A stretch of 64,000 nt of DNA. It comes from Bacillus safensis. Lineage in GTDB: Bacteria > Bacillota > Bacilli > Bacillales > Bacillaceae. The notes below the pieces were generated by a model. The model made no database searches and was not told the DNA's origin. It was given only the letters and a program-made list of their open reading frames with translations. Below are positions 1-8,442 of this stretch, one piece after another (positions within the stretch are counted from its first letter, which is position 1; every line of letters starts with the position of its first letter). The translations under genes and the position numbers were made by a program. Location of the stretch: positions 93,473 through 157,472 of the forward strand of contig BSBG01000008.1 of assembly GCA_030159235.1 (NCBI GenBank). The letters run 5' to 3'.

Positions 1-275
1 GCTGTCGCTGTCACCACTCCATCGCGTACAGATTTTAAATGATTGGCATTGATTTCAATACCTGAGCAAACCTGCTGCGTTAAGTCTAAATGAGCAGCAG
101 CTCCCATGCTCGCCACAGTTTCTGCTAGAGCAGCAGATGCTCCTCCGTGTAGCAGTCCAAATGGCTGTTTTGTTCTGTGATCGACTGGCATTGTCGCAAC
201 GCAACGTGACTCATTGCACTCTACAATCTCAATGCCTAGTGCCTCAAGCAGTGTATTTGATCCGCTCACATCCAT
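1..275 (-). CDS. yuxO: YuxO-type hotdog thioesterase, 3' part cut by window edge
   Basis: Reading the minus strand from the ATG at 275 gives MDVSGSNTLLEALGIEIVE and an open frame of about 91 codons to the window edge. The HGGASAALAE segment (about residues 44-53) is typical of the acyl-CoA hotdog thioesterase fold (PaaI/YuxO type). A purine-rich SD (GGGAGAGG) lies 7 bases before the start. In B. subtilis the gene follows comA and its product has been assigned as 1,4-dihydroxy-2-naphthoyl-CoA thioesterase of menaquinone synthesis. Here it starts only 23 bases after the comA stop, so it is probably cotranscribed with comA. The C-terminal part lies outside the window. Confidence 0.85.
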   Translation of the reverse strand, partial: MDVSGSNTLLEALGIEIVECNESRCVATMPVDHRTKQPFGLLHGGASAALAETVASMGAAAHLDLTQQVCSGIEINANHLKSVRDGVVTAT

Positions 276-298
276 TAAGGCCCTCTCCCTTCACACGT

Positions 299-940
299 TT
301 ACAGCACACTTTCAGACTTGGCAATTAACACCGCTTCTGTTCGAGATCCGACATTCAGCTTATTAAAGATGGACGTCAAACTGTATTCAATTGAACGTTT
401 GCTCAAATGAAGCACATCAGCAATTTCCTGATTTGTGTATCCTTTTTCCACTTCTCTGAGGATCAAACACTCCCGCTCTGTTAAGAGCTCGTGATCGGTC
501 TGCTGCGCCTGTTCTGGCTTTTCTTGCTGCTGTGAAATTAATTTCTTTAAATAGGATAGCTGAATGATAACTTCTCCTTGTAATGTGCGGTGTATGTATT
601 CAATAATTTTGTCTTTTGTCTCTGTTTTACTAATGGCACCGTGCAATCCAGCCTGAATGGCCTCTTCAAAATAATCATCTACTTCATACCCTGTATAAAT
701 GATAATTTTCACTTGATGGTTGGTTTCTAGAATTTGTTTCGAAATGTCCATTCCATTGATATCCCCGAGATTTAAATCCATCAAAATCACATCATAGATA
801 GAAAAGTCATGCGTCTTTAGAAAAGCGGCTTCTGCATCAGGACTTAAACAATCGACTGACAGCTGCTGGTCTGATTCTAATATGCTTTTTGTCCCTTCCA
901 TGACAGCCGGATGATCATCAATGACCAATATCTTCTTCAT
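299..940 (-). CDS. comA: ComA, quorum-sensing response regulator
   Basis: The 213-residue protein has an N-terminal receiver domain with acidic pocket D8/D9 and phospho-acceptor D55 in VILMDLN, and a C-terminal LuxR/NarL-type helix-turn-helix (about residues 148-210, with LTERECLILREVEKGYTNQEI). In the ComQXPA circuit, ComP phosphorylates ComA, which then binds palindromic TTGCGG-N4-CCGCAA boxes in front of genes such as srfA, degQ and rap genes. The order comQ-comX-comP-comA-yuxO on the minus strand is the canonical locus. The spacer to comP contains a terminator-like hairpin, so comA expression may depend on readthrough or its own promoter. Length and motifs match B. subtilis ComA closely. 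Confidence 0.97.
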   Translation of the reverse strand: MKKILVIDDHPAVMEGTKSILESDQQLSVDCLSPDAEAAFLKTHDFSIYDVILMDLNLGDINGMDISKQILETNHQVKIIIYTGYEVDDYFEEAIQAGLHGAISKTETKDKIIEYIHRTLQGEVIIQLSYLKKLISQQQEKPEQAQQTDHELLTERECLILREVEKGYTNQEIADVLHLSKRSIEYSLTSIFNKLNVGSRTEAVLIAKSESVL

Positions 941-978
941 GTCTTCCTCCCTTTAAATCACTCACTTCCATTTTATAT

Positions 979-1001
979 AAAAAACTTGGCAGATGCCAAG
1001 T
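979..1001 (-). terminator. Hairpin plus T-run between comP and comA
   Basis: On the minus strand a perfect 7-bp stem (ACTTGGC / GCCAAGT, loop ATCT) is followed by six T residues. It lies about 20 bases after the comP stop and about 40 bases before the comA start, and has the form of an intrinsic terminator. How much transcription passes it is unknown. Confidence 0.6.
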
Positions 1002-1020
1002 CTTAATCCTTAATAAATCG

Positions 1021-3312
1021 TTACAATTCCATTTCAATTTCCACCTTGAGTCCTTTTTCTGGGGCTGTGTGAATTTGAAGCTTTCCATTTAACGCTTTGA
1101 CGCGTTCTCTAATTCCCGATAAACCCATGCTCATGGTGTGCTGATCAAGATGACTTGCTTCAAAACCGACTCCATCATCCTCATAGTGAAGAACAACCTG
1201 ATCTTTAATACAAATCAGCATCACTAACACTTGAGTAGCTTGGGAGTGCTTCAGGGCATTGGATAAAAGCTCCTGAACAATTCGGTAAATATTCAGCTGG
1301 GAGTCAATATCAATGTCCAGCTCTTTATCAAAGCGTGTCGTATTCAGCCTAATATGAAACGGTGCTTCCTCCTGAATTTGAGAAGTCAGCTTCGATATCG
1401 CTTTGACTAAACCTAAATCATACAGAAGCTGCGGCCGAAGTTCATGACAAGTTTCCCTCGTCGTTTGAATCACCTTAGACATTTGATCATTCCATGAGAT
1501 CAGCGAATTCTCAATAGATGTTGGGCATTGATCGTTTTGGAAATTCGTTAAAAACATCTCTGACTGCCTTTTTAACGATATCAAATCCTGTAGTACTGAA
1601 TCATGAAGGTCTCTCGCTAAATCGGAGCGCTGCTTTTCTTCCATCGCAAACATGACTTTTTTCAGCCAGGCGGGATTCGCTTCACGCTGCTTCAAATCTT
1701 CAAGATGCTCCATCAACTCTTCGATTTTGATGACATTTTCCAAACTGACACTTGTGTAAAAGGCCAATGTTTTCAACCAAGAAATCTCATCACGTGTCAA
1801 TTTCGATGTCCGTAAACTAGATAAACAGCAAATCACAAACGAGTGACCGCCCCGCTCACCAATTTTCATCATAAACCCTTTATCAAGCGCAATGATTTTC
1901 CCGACTTCATCTAAAATATCTTGAAATTGATCCACATACTCTTTCCATAGCTCGCTATCTCCTGTTGACTCATCAATTTCAACAATTTGCCCATCAGCCT
2001 TCACCTCAAGTACAAAGGCATTATTCACAACAAGCACTTCTAAAATGGTGTATTTCAAATGGTATAACACTTGGTGAAGTGATGACGCCTCACGAATGAG
2101 CTGCGTGAATTTAAACACACTGTCCTGGTAATTATGCTTCTCTGAAAAGCGCTTCAGACGAAAGCGAAAATCGATAATTTCTTTAAAGTAGAAGATGGTG
2201 AGCATAAGAATATACGTGATAATCGTAAATTTAACTGTATAAAAGTTAGCACTTGGCTTTTGAATGAAATCAAATATAACGACCACCACTATAGTCGGTG
2301 TGATGGCTAAAAGACTGTAATATTTGATTCTCCCCAAGAAGAAATCAACATTATATAATTTATTGGACATAAATTGATAGACTAAGAAAAACGGAATCAA
2401 TAGAGCAAACGATGCAAGGATATAAGGTGAAATAAAATATTTATGAAAAAAATAAGGAATAATAAAGAATAGCATAAATGGGCTGAATGATGAGATCAGA
2501 ATAAGTGCAAAGGCACTAAGGACATTTCCGATTTCAGTCCCTTTCAATTTTCTAGATGCCCTTAATGTGATAATAATCGTAATAAATGCAAGTGCAAAGA
2601 ATGAAAGTAGGTTAAAAGTAGCAAAAACCATATCTCTAAACAAAATTTCCAATACAATATTTATAAAAGGAACGACATATAAAGAAAGAAGTACACGCCA
2701 ACTAATAATTTCCGTTCCTAATTCCTTTAAATATTGATACATGAAGTGCATATACAACGCCGGTACACAAGTCATCGTAGAAATTACGATAAAACCGCTA
2801 ATATATTCTCCTTTACCAGAGCCACCCGAGCTTACATAGGCTACAGCAACAGCTAGTAAAAAGAGAGCAAGAATATATGCAGACTCTTTTTTCCTAGATC
2901 TATTGATTTTTAAAATCATAAATATACAAAATAGACAAATCGAATAAAAAATGATGGGTATTAAATAAATAAACAGGTTTTCTTGACTCAATAACCTTAC
3001 ATTCTCGATGACAATTTCATCACCATGTCTATCAACTACTAAACTCTTGACATTCGCTAAATAACCTCGTCTTACTTCTTCGGTTGGTTCTTTATTACCG
3101 TTCACTTCTAGGATGATATCGCCTTTTCTAACACCAGCATAGTAACTGTCTGTAAAATCTACAACATCCTCTACTTCAAGTTGTCCGTCACTATTCACTG
3201 AAACGACTGCTCCTACAAAAATATTAAAGACATTGATGTAGGAAATATAAATCACATAAATGAAGCTAAGGATCATTAATATAACAGTTAATTTCGAGTA
3301 AAATTTTTGCAT
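1021..3312 (-). CDS. comP: ComP, membrane sensor histidine kinase for ComX
   Basis: 763 residues, close to the 769 of B. subtilis ComP. The N-terminal half is a multi-span membrane sensor. After the first membrane helix a loop (about residues 35-105) contains GVRKGDIILEVNG, which looks like a PDZ-type fold. The cytoplasmic half has a HisKA_3 dimerisation and phosphoacceptor helix with DLARDLHDSVLQDL (histidine 570), then an HATPase domain with an N-box (IVQELLSNALKHS) and a G-box (DDGVGF). It belongs to the NarL-type kinase family and pairs with ComA. The sensor half is the strain-variable specificity region in this family. The ATG at 3312 starts 13 bases after the comX stop. Confidence 0.96.
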   Translation of the reverse strand: MQKFYSKLTVILMILSFIYVIYISYINVFNIFVGAVVSVNSDGQLEVEDVVDFTDSYYAGVRKGDIILEVNGNKEPTEEVRRGYLANVKSLVVDRHGDEIVIENVRLLSQENLFIYLIPIIFYSICLFCIFMILKINRSRKKESAYILALFLLAVAVAYVSSGGSGKGEYISGFIVISTMTCVPALYMHFMYQYLKELGTEIISWRVLLSLYVVPFINIVLEILFRDMVFATFNLLSFFALAFITIIITLRASRKLKGTEIGNVLSAFALILISSFSPFMLFFIIPYFFHKYFISPYILASFALLIPFFLVYQFMSNKLYNVDFFLGRIKYYSLLAITPTIVVVVIFDFIQKPSANFYTVKFTIITYILMLTIFYFKEIIDFRFRLKRFSEKHNYQDSVFKFTQLIREASSLHQVLYHLKYTILEVLVVNNAFVLEVKADGQIVEIDESTGDSELWKEYVDQFQDILDEVGKIIALDKGFMMKIGERGGHSFVICCLSSLRTSKLTRDEISWLKTLAFYTSVSLENVIKIEELMEHLEDLKQREANPAWLKKVMFAMEEKQRSDLARDLHDSVLQDLISLKRQSEMFLTNFQNDQCPTSIENSLISWNDQMSKVIQTTRETCHELRPQLLYDLGLVKAISKLTSQIQEEAPFHIRLNTTRFDKELDIDIDSQLNIYRIVQELLSNALKHSQATQVLVMLICIKDQVVLHYEDDGVGFEASHLDQHTMSMGLSGIRERVKALNGKLQIHTAPEKGLKVEIEMEL

Positions 3313-3325
3313 AGACCCTCTTTAC

Positions 3326-3499
3326 TCACCCAGCATCTCTCCATTTTTTTGATCTAATGGTGTCTTCTTTTTGAAAACCTTCAACAATAATGCTTGCAGT
3401 CACTTGATCAACGTGAAGTAACGATGCATTTCCATTAGCAACTTGCTTTAATGCTGAGGGATTCTCCACTAGATAACTAACCAATTTCTGAATGTTCAT
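3326..3499 (-). CDS. comX: ComX pheromone precursor
   Basis: Encodes a 57-residue pre-pheromone (MNIQKLVSYLVENPSALKQ...) ending in SKKWRDAG. The start was set at the ATG at 3499, because the upstream ATG at 3508 abuts the GGAG motif whereas 3499 has SD-like GGAG 3 and 9 bases away. Known ComX pheromones are C-terminal fragments of 5-10 residues carrying a farnesyl or geranyl group on a tryptophan. The only tryptophan here is W53, followed by RDAG, so it is the likely modified residue. The 5' end overlaps the comQ 3' end by 23 bases in another frame. The exact processing site cannot be read from the sequence. Confidence 0.93.
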   Translation of the reverse strand: MNIQKLVSYLVENPSALKQVANGNASLLHVDQVTASIIVEGFQKEDTIRSKKWRDAG

Positions 3500-4400
3500 C
3501 TTCTCCATCTCCAATTAAAAAGAGTATCAGCTTCTCCTTTTTAGAAGCCTCTAAATGCAGTATTCTAAATGCTTCTTTAAACTTATTTCTGAGAAGGTTT
3601 CTCATAATAAATACATATTGTTGAACACCTGATTCTTTTAATTTATCCTTTAATTCTTCAGAACCGACGCTTTTATGCTCTGTTTGAAAATAACTGAGCA
3701 AGTCTGAACTGGATCGATTAAATTCATTTTTTAAATATACTAGCGGTAATGTTTGCATTCTTTTAAAATCAATATTCTCTTTATTGAAAAGACCTACATA
3801 GTCATTTTCAAGCTGCTCTGCCATTCCTAGATAATAAGCATACTCTTCAACGTTCTTTTCAAAAGAACCTGTTGCCAAAACAACCCCTAATACACAGGGT
3901 AATACAAACAGTGATCCTGCCTTTAACTTCATGATATTTAAACAATCCTGCTCATTATCCGGCTCCAGTGTCATATCCAAATGCTGTCCTTGCATTGACT
4001 GAATAGAATAGGAATATACACTGTTTAAAAGCTCCGTTGCATGATCAAGCTTAGAAAAAACTTCAAAACTCAATGCAAAAAGAACATTTGCCGCATTAAT
4101 CGCAATTCCGCTCTGACACTTCATCCAAGGATACGAATCTTTATCCTGATCTTCAATATCATCTAATATATCGGCAGATAAGATGAGAAGTTCAATCCCG
4201 GCTGCCAGCTCTGTAATCGCTTGCTTGTCTTGTCCGCCAAATGCCTCATAGTGCTGGTAAGCCAATTGCCCAAAAGGAAATTCATTCTTTATATCTGTAA
4301 ATTCATGAAGCAGCTTCTGTAAATCCTTCTGCCTGACTGCATGTTGAATAAAATCAGTCATATTCTGCTTGATTTTTGTGTTCTCTAGATAGTTTAGCAT
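3477..4400 (-). CDS. comQ: ComQ, isoprenyl transferase that modifies ComX
   Basis: 307 residues of the trans-isoprenyl diphosphate synthase fold. The first aspartate-rich motif is DDIED (residues 80-84). The usual second motif is reduced to NDYVG near residues 199-203. In the Com system ComQ attaches farnesyl or geranyl to the ComX tryptophan and helps release the peptide. It precedes comX, with a 23-base overlap that suggests translational coupling. ComQ, ComX and the ComP sensor half co-vary between strains as pherotypes, so low similarity to other strains is expected. An upstream region of about 150 bases separates it from the degQ terminator. Confidence 0.94.
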   Translation of the reverse strand: MLNYLENTKIKQNMTDFIQHAVRQKDLQKLLHEFTDIKNEFPFGQLAYQHYEAFGGQDKQAITELAAGIELLILSADILDDIEDQDKDSYPWMKCQSGIAINAANVLFALSFEVFSKLDHATELLNSVYSYSIQSMQGQHLDMTLEPDNEQDCLNIMKLKAGSLFVLPCVLGVVLATGSFEKNVEEYAYYLGMAEQLENDYVGLFNKENIDFKRMQTLPLVYLKNEFNRSSSDLLSYFQTEHKSVGSEELKDKLKESGVQQYVFIMRNLLRNKFKEAFRILHLEASKKEKLILFLIGDGEDEHSEIG

Positions 4401-4522
4401 ACTCGTTCTTGTCCCTCACCCTTTCGTCTTTTATTTTACTAAAAAGACTTAAGCAAATGTCTGCTGACATCACTATTTAACAATTATATAATAATATATC
4501 CTTTTTTTGTATGTATTTGGAT

Positions 4523-4554
4523 AAAAAAAAGACTTGATGATTATCAAGTCTTTA
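4523..4554 (-). terminator. degQ terminator
   Basis: AAAGACTTGA-TAAT-CATCAAGTC followed by eight T on the minus strand, directly after the degQ stop. Confidence 0.85.
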
Positions 4555-4692
4555 AGAAATTTTCACATATTCATATTTGTCGTATTGATCAATGCTCTTG
4601 TTAATGTTATGAAGAGAAGCCGTTGTTTCTCTAATTTCGTTTTCAAGTTTCCATAATAATTGTTTAAGTTCTTCGATTTCATACTTTTCCAT
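4552..4692 (-). CDS. degQ: DegQ, stimulator of DegS-DegU phosphotransfer
   Basis: 46 residues, MEKYEIEELKQLLWKLENEI..., with the conserved NINKSIDQYDKY segment near the C-terminus. Length and sequence match B. subtilis DegQ, which promotes phosphate transfer from DegS to DegU and so raises secreted enzyme and biofilm output. A longer in-frame ORF exists upstream, but the ATG at 4692 has an excellent SD (AAAGGAG, 9-base spacing). Degenerate ComA-type palindromes upstream fit the known ComA control of degQ. A strong terminator follows immediately, so it is a single-gene unit. Confidence 0.95.
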   Translation of the reverse strand: MEKYEIEELKQLLWKLENEIRETTASLHNINKSIDQYDKYEYVKIS

Positions 4693-4821
4693 CGATTCCA
4701 CTCTCCTTTTTTGGAAGATCAATGTATTTGTGTATGGTGATTGGGTCATAAGTATTTGATCTGCTACTAACAGTGTAAATGTAATTGAGTATTTTTTCAC
4801 CGAAAAGTATGCACAAAATGT

Positions 4822-4837
4822 GTGCGTGATACCGCAA
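4822..4837 (-). promoter_or_regulatory. Candidate ComA box upstream of degQ
   Basis: On the minus strand TTGCGG-TATC-ACGCAC: one perfect half-site and one with 4 of 6 matches to TTGCGG-N4-CCGCAA. It lies 130 bases upstream of the degQ start, where B. subtilis degQ also has a ComA-dependent promoter. The core promoter itself is not obvious. Confidence 0.6.
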
Positions 4838-5197
4838 AATTCAATAGGTCTTTTTTCATCATTTTCTGACTTTTCAAATCATACTTTTATCTCAATTTCA
4901 AAGGAATTGCGTCATTTCTGCGACAGGAAAAGGCATCATTCGTCACACTCCCCTCCTAACAGAACGTACGATCCCCTCTATATCTTCGGTTTTACTTGTC
5001 ATAGGTCAGACGACAGGCGCTATTGTGGACACCGCAATTTTTTGACGACATTCACCGAAATTGACCGCAAAAGTACCTATTTTTGTGTTGGAATTACAAA
5101 GATAGAAAGATCATTTTGATTCTTTATTCTGATTTTCTACATACATTTAGAACAGATATCCGTCCAATTTCACGTCAATGAGAGAAGAGGTGACCAT
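4838..5197. other. Divergent degQ-yuzC spacer with further CCGCAA half-sites
   Basis: About 360 bases without a convincing gene. It contains two more perfect ComA half-sites, CCGCAA at 5032-5037 (preceded by TTGTGG at 5023-5028 with a 3-base gap) and at 5065-5070. An ORF across 4820-5119 has no SD or recognisable product and is treated as non-coding. Confidence 0.5.
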
Positions 5198-5554
5198 TTG
5201 TTTTACTATGTACCTTATCCTGCATTGCAGGTTCCCGCAATGAGCCGCGCATATCCGCCGCGCACGCCTTTGACTTTTCCTCCAGTAGATGCTCACTCAT
5301 TTCAACGAGCCGCAAAGGAATCAGCCCGTCTCGTTGCTGATGCTTCACTCATTACACAGCAAATTTCCAGCTCACTTTCGTTTGCCCAGCGCATCATGGA
5401 GGCTGCTGAGCGCTCTGATTCGACAAGTGTTATCCGAATGCTGAAGCAAATCGGAGTGAAAAGTGGCATCGAGATTCGTTTTAGTCCAGAGGGTATTCGC
5501 ATCTACTTGTCTCTCGCATCCAGTAGACTTTTCCTTCTATTACAGTGGGCATGA
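5198..5554 (+). CDS. yuzC: YuzC family protein
   Basis: 118 residues beginning with TTG behind AGAGGTG; B. subtilis YuzC is of similar size and sits in the same place between degQ and yuxH. The N-terminus is rich in proline and tyrosine (YVPYPALQVPAMSRAYPPRTP), followed by a helical part. Function is unknown. No membrane helix or known catalytic motif is visible. It is convergent with yuxH, and the two share a bidirectional terminator. Confidence 0.8.
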   Translation: MFYYVPYPALQVPAMSRAYPPRTPLTFPPVDAHSFQRAAKESARLVADASLITQQISSSLSFAQRIMEAAERSDSTSVIRMLKQIGVKSGIEIRFSPEGIRIYLSLASSRLFLLLQWA

Positions 5555-5557
5555 CAA

Positions 5558-5591
5558 AGAAAAGCCGCTCTGACGTGAGCGGCTTTTCTTA
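5558..5591. terminator. Bidirectional terminator between yuzC and yuxH
   Basis: AAGAAAAGCCGCT, loop CTGACGTG, AGCGGCTTTTCTT; symmetrical A and T runs serve both convergent genes. Confidence 0.9.
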
Positions 5592-6815
5592 AGATTCAAA
5601 CATTTTATGGCACCATTCAATGGCTTCTATATAACAGCCGTAGGCTTCCTGCTTTGGGAGATTCCCATCTAACATCTCATCGTCCCATTCATTTCGTTCG
5701 ATACGTTTGGCCACACCTAGCACAAAAGAATAATCATTTTCATAACCAAGCAGTGCCTCGCCAACTTCATCAGAAAGCGGCAGCTCTTTCACAAGTTCTG
5801 TGATATCTGCCCTGACAAGCGTATCAATGAGAGAGAACATACCTGTCAGCATATAAGAGGCTGGGTGCTCTCGTTCCGTACGATAGGCAATCAGTTCACA
5901 CGTTTTGGCACGAATGAATGACATTTTGATAATTTCTTTTTGGCTTGAGTTGGCTTGGACATTCAGTTCTTTAAATGAAAGGATAAAGATCCAGCGTCGA
6001 ATCTCATTAAACCCAAGCAGGATAATCGCCTGCCGGATACTCTTAATTTGATAAAGACGTCTCATTCCGCCTGAATTCAGCATTTTTAATAATTGATATG
6101 ATAGCGAGAGATCACTTTCAATAAAATGAGTCACAGTTTGGATATTCGGTTGTTCCTTGCTTAGCTCATTTAAAAGCTGGTGGTACGCATGGAAGCTTGT
6201 CGATAACGCGCGTCCCGATATCACATGCGGCTCACTAAAGAAATACCCTTGAAACAAGTGGAAGCCCGCTTCTAGCGCTTCTTCATATTCTCTTCGCGTT
6301 TCCACCTTTTCTGCTAGGAATCGAAGTCGATACTTTTTATACGTATTCAAAATATCTCTTCGTTCTTGCGATGTGGTCTTCAGAAAGTCAACTTTTAAAA
6401 TATCAATGCAATAGAGGAGTTCGTCAAGCAGCTTGTCACAATAATGTGTTCCGCTTAGGAAGAAATCATCGAGTGCAATCGTATATCCCCATTTTTTTAA
6501 TTGCTTACATCTCATAATAAGTGCTGGGGTAATCGGTACATTTTCTAATATCTCGATCACAAGCTGATGCGGATCAAAATAGGTGAGCAGATCAGATGAA
6601 AGCAAGCTTTCGGTGAAATTAATGTAGCATCGTTTTCCTTCTGTCAGTGTTTCGATACCGATATTCAAAAAACTATTAATGATGAGGTCCGTTGTCGCTT
6701 GATCACCGTCTTCAGCACTATATGTATTGGTTTCACTATCTCTATAAAGCAGCTCATATGATACGACTTGTTCTTTTCTGTTAAAAATAGGCTGTCTCGC
6801 AACAAACACCCTCAA
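5589..6815 (-). CDS. yuxH: YuxH (PdeH), EAL plus HDOD cyclic-di-GMP protein
   Basis: 408 residues from a TTG at 6815 (AAAGGAGG 10 bases upstream; the protein then begins RVFVARQPIFNRKEQ as in homologues). Residues 1-200 form an EAL-type domain (YELLYRDSE, an EILEN signature, ALDDFFLSG). Residues 205-400 form an HDOD domain (LLKMLNSG, LLGFNEIRRWI). B. subtilis YuxH is the cyclic-di-GMP phosphodiesterase PdeH that influences motility. The signature glutamate is present although the motif reads EIL rather than EAL. It is monocistronic, facing yuzC. Confidence 0.92.
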   Translation of the reverse strand: MRVFVARQPIFNRKEQVVSYELLYRDSETNTYSAEDGDQATTDLIINSFLNIGIETLTEGKRCYINFTESLLSSDLLTYFDPHQLVIEILENVPITPALIMRCKQLKKWGYTIALDDFFLSGTHYCDKLLDELLYCIDILKVDFLKTTSQERRDILNTYKKYRLRFLAEKVETRREYEEALEAGFHLFQGYFFSEPHVISGRALSTSFHAYHQLLNELSKEQPNIQTVTHFIESDLSLSYQLLKMLNSGGMRRLYQIKSIRQAIILLGFNEIRRWIFILSFKELNVQANSSQKEIIKMSFIRAKTCELIAYRTEREHPASYMLTGMFSLIDTLVRADITELVKELPLSDEVGEALLGYENDYSFVLGVAKRIERNEWDDEMLDGNLPKQEAYGCYIEAIEWCHKMFES

Positions 6816-6909
6816 CTGCTCCAATCCTCCTTTATGCCATGACAAACAAGATGTTCTTTCAGTATACCAAATGATTGCGCTTTTAGTTCATTTTCAATCG
6901 TTCAAAATG

Positions 6910-6941
6910 AAAAAAAGAGACCATCCCGCTTGATGATCTCC
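6910..6941 (-). terminator. pncB terminator
   Basis: GAGATCATC, loop, GATGGTCTC then a T-run on the minus strand, starting 12 bases after the pncB stop. Confidence 0.7.
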
Positions 6942-6952
6942 CTTTCTTCAAA

Positions 6953-8425
6953 TCATTCGCTTTCAAAAAGCTCTTTTTTGATTTTATTTTTCACATCATG
7001 AATAAACTGCATCTTATTATCCCAGCATTTTTGACTCAAATCGACTGGATATTCTTCTGGTTTGCTAATTCGTTTGTATTCCTCCCAGAAGAGTCCAAGA
7101 CTATCCTGTACATAGGCTTGTATCGTTTGAATATCCGGATTATCATAGACAAGTTTCCCTTGTTCAAAAATCGGAACGTGAAGATCCTTTGCCACAAAAT
7201 TCGTGACAAATTTACTAATAAATGTATGAACAGGATGGAACATTTTGAGTTTATCCTCACTATGAACATCTTCCTCTTCAAGCGCAATGTAGTCGCCCTC
7301 AGAATGATGATTCAATTGATTGATAATACGGTACACACGTTTACGGCCAGGTGTTGTCACTTTCTCTGGGTTGGATGAAATTTTGATGGTATCATTCATT
7401 TTGCCGTTTTCTTCAATAGACACAAGCTTATACACTGCACCGAGGGCTGGCTGATCGAATGCTGTGATTAGTTTTGTCCCAACACCCCACACATCAATTT
7501 TGGCGCCCTGTGCTTTTAAATTCATAATCGTATGTTCATCGAGATCGCTTGATGCAATGACTTTTGCCTCATGGAATCCGGCTTCATCCAGCATCACTCT
7601 AGCTTTTTTAGACAAGTATGCTAGGTCTCCGCTGTCAAGTCTGACACCAATGAAGTTGATTTTATCTCCGAATTCTTTCGCTACCTTAATCGCATTCGGA
7701 ATACCTGATCTGACGGTATCATACGTATCGACTAAAAAGACACAGTCCGTATGGGTTTCCGCATATTTTTTAAATGCCTTATATTCATCGCGGTATGCTT
7801 GTACAAGGGCATGAGCATGTGTTCCTGATACTGGAATATTGAAGCGTTTCCCAGCACGAACATTACTTGTCGCCTGAAAGCCGCCGATGAGTGCTGCTCT
7901 TGCTCCCCACATCGCTGCATCCATTTCATGCGCACGTCTTGTTCCGAATTCTAATGCTGTTTCGTCTTCAATGATTCCTTTAATTCGAGCCGCCTTTGTT
8001 GCAATCAGCGTCTGGAAATTCACGATATTGAGCAATGCCGTTTCGATTAACTGAGCTTCAACAAGCGTTGCCTCAATACGCATAATCGGTTCATTTGCAA
8101 AGACAATTTCTCCTTCTCGCATTGAATGAAGTGTACCTGTAAAGGACAATCCGCTTAAATAGTCAATGAAATCGCTTTTATAACCGAGTTCATCTTTTAA
8201 ATACGCTAGATCGCTTTCGGTGAAGGAGAAGTCCGATAAATATTCAATCGCTTTCTCTAAACCAGCAAATACAGCGAAGCCATTGTCAAATGGAAGCTTT
8301 CTAAAGAAGAGTTCAAAGACTGCCTTCTTCTCATGAATGCCGTCTCTCCAATACGTTTCTGCCATGTTAATTTGATAAAGATCTGTATGTAGTGATAAAC
8401 TGTCGTCCTTAAACCGATGCTCCAA
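6953..8425 (-). CDS. pncB: Nicotinate phosphoribosyltransferase
   Basis: 490 residues, the same length as B. subtilis PncB (YueK). It catalyses nicotinic acid + PRPP + ATP to nicotinate mononucleotide in NAD salvage. Visible family segments are LYQINMAETYW at the N-terminus, FGTRRAHEMDAAMWGARA (about residues 160-177) and GTHAHALVQAYRDE, plus GVRLDSGDLAYLSK in the PRPP-binding region. It begins with TTG behind GGAAGGAG. The gene follows pncA by 17 bases, so nicotinamide is deamidated and phosphoribosylated by products of one operon. Confidence 0.96.
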   Translation of the reverse strand: MEHRFKDDSLSLHTDLYQINMAETYWRDGIHEKKAVFELFFRKLPFDNGFAVFAGLEKAIEYLSDFSFTESDLAYLKDELGYKSDFIDYLSGLSFTGTLHSMREGEIVFANEPIMRIEATLVEAQLIETALLNIVNFQTLIATKAARIKGIIEDETALEFGTRRAHEMDAAMWGARAALIGGFQATSNVRAGKRFNIPVSGTHAHALVQAYRDEYKAFKKYAETHTDCVFLVDTYDTVRSGIPNAIKVAKEFGDKINFIGVRLDSGDLAYLSKKARVMLDEAGFHEAKVIASSDLDEHTIMNLKAQGAKIDVWGVGTKLITAFDQPALGAVYKLVSIEENGKMNDTIKISSNPEKVTTPGRKRVYRIINQLNHHSEGDYIALEEEDVHSEDKLKMFHPVHTFISKFVTNFVAKDLHVPIFEQGKLVYDNPDIQTIQAYVQDSLGLFWEEYKRISKPEEYPVDLSQKCWDNKMQFIHDVKNKIKKELFESE

Positions 8426-8442
8426 CTTCCATTCTCCTTCCC

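Noticed and set aside
4820..5119. 99-codon plus-strand ORF between degQ and yuzC
   Set aside because: No SD, cysteine- and histidine-rich composition unlike a real protein, and it covers the ComA-type half-sites; taken as non-coding.
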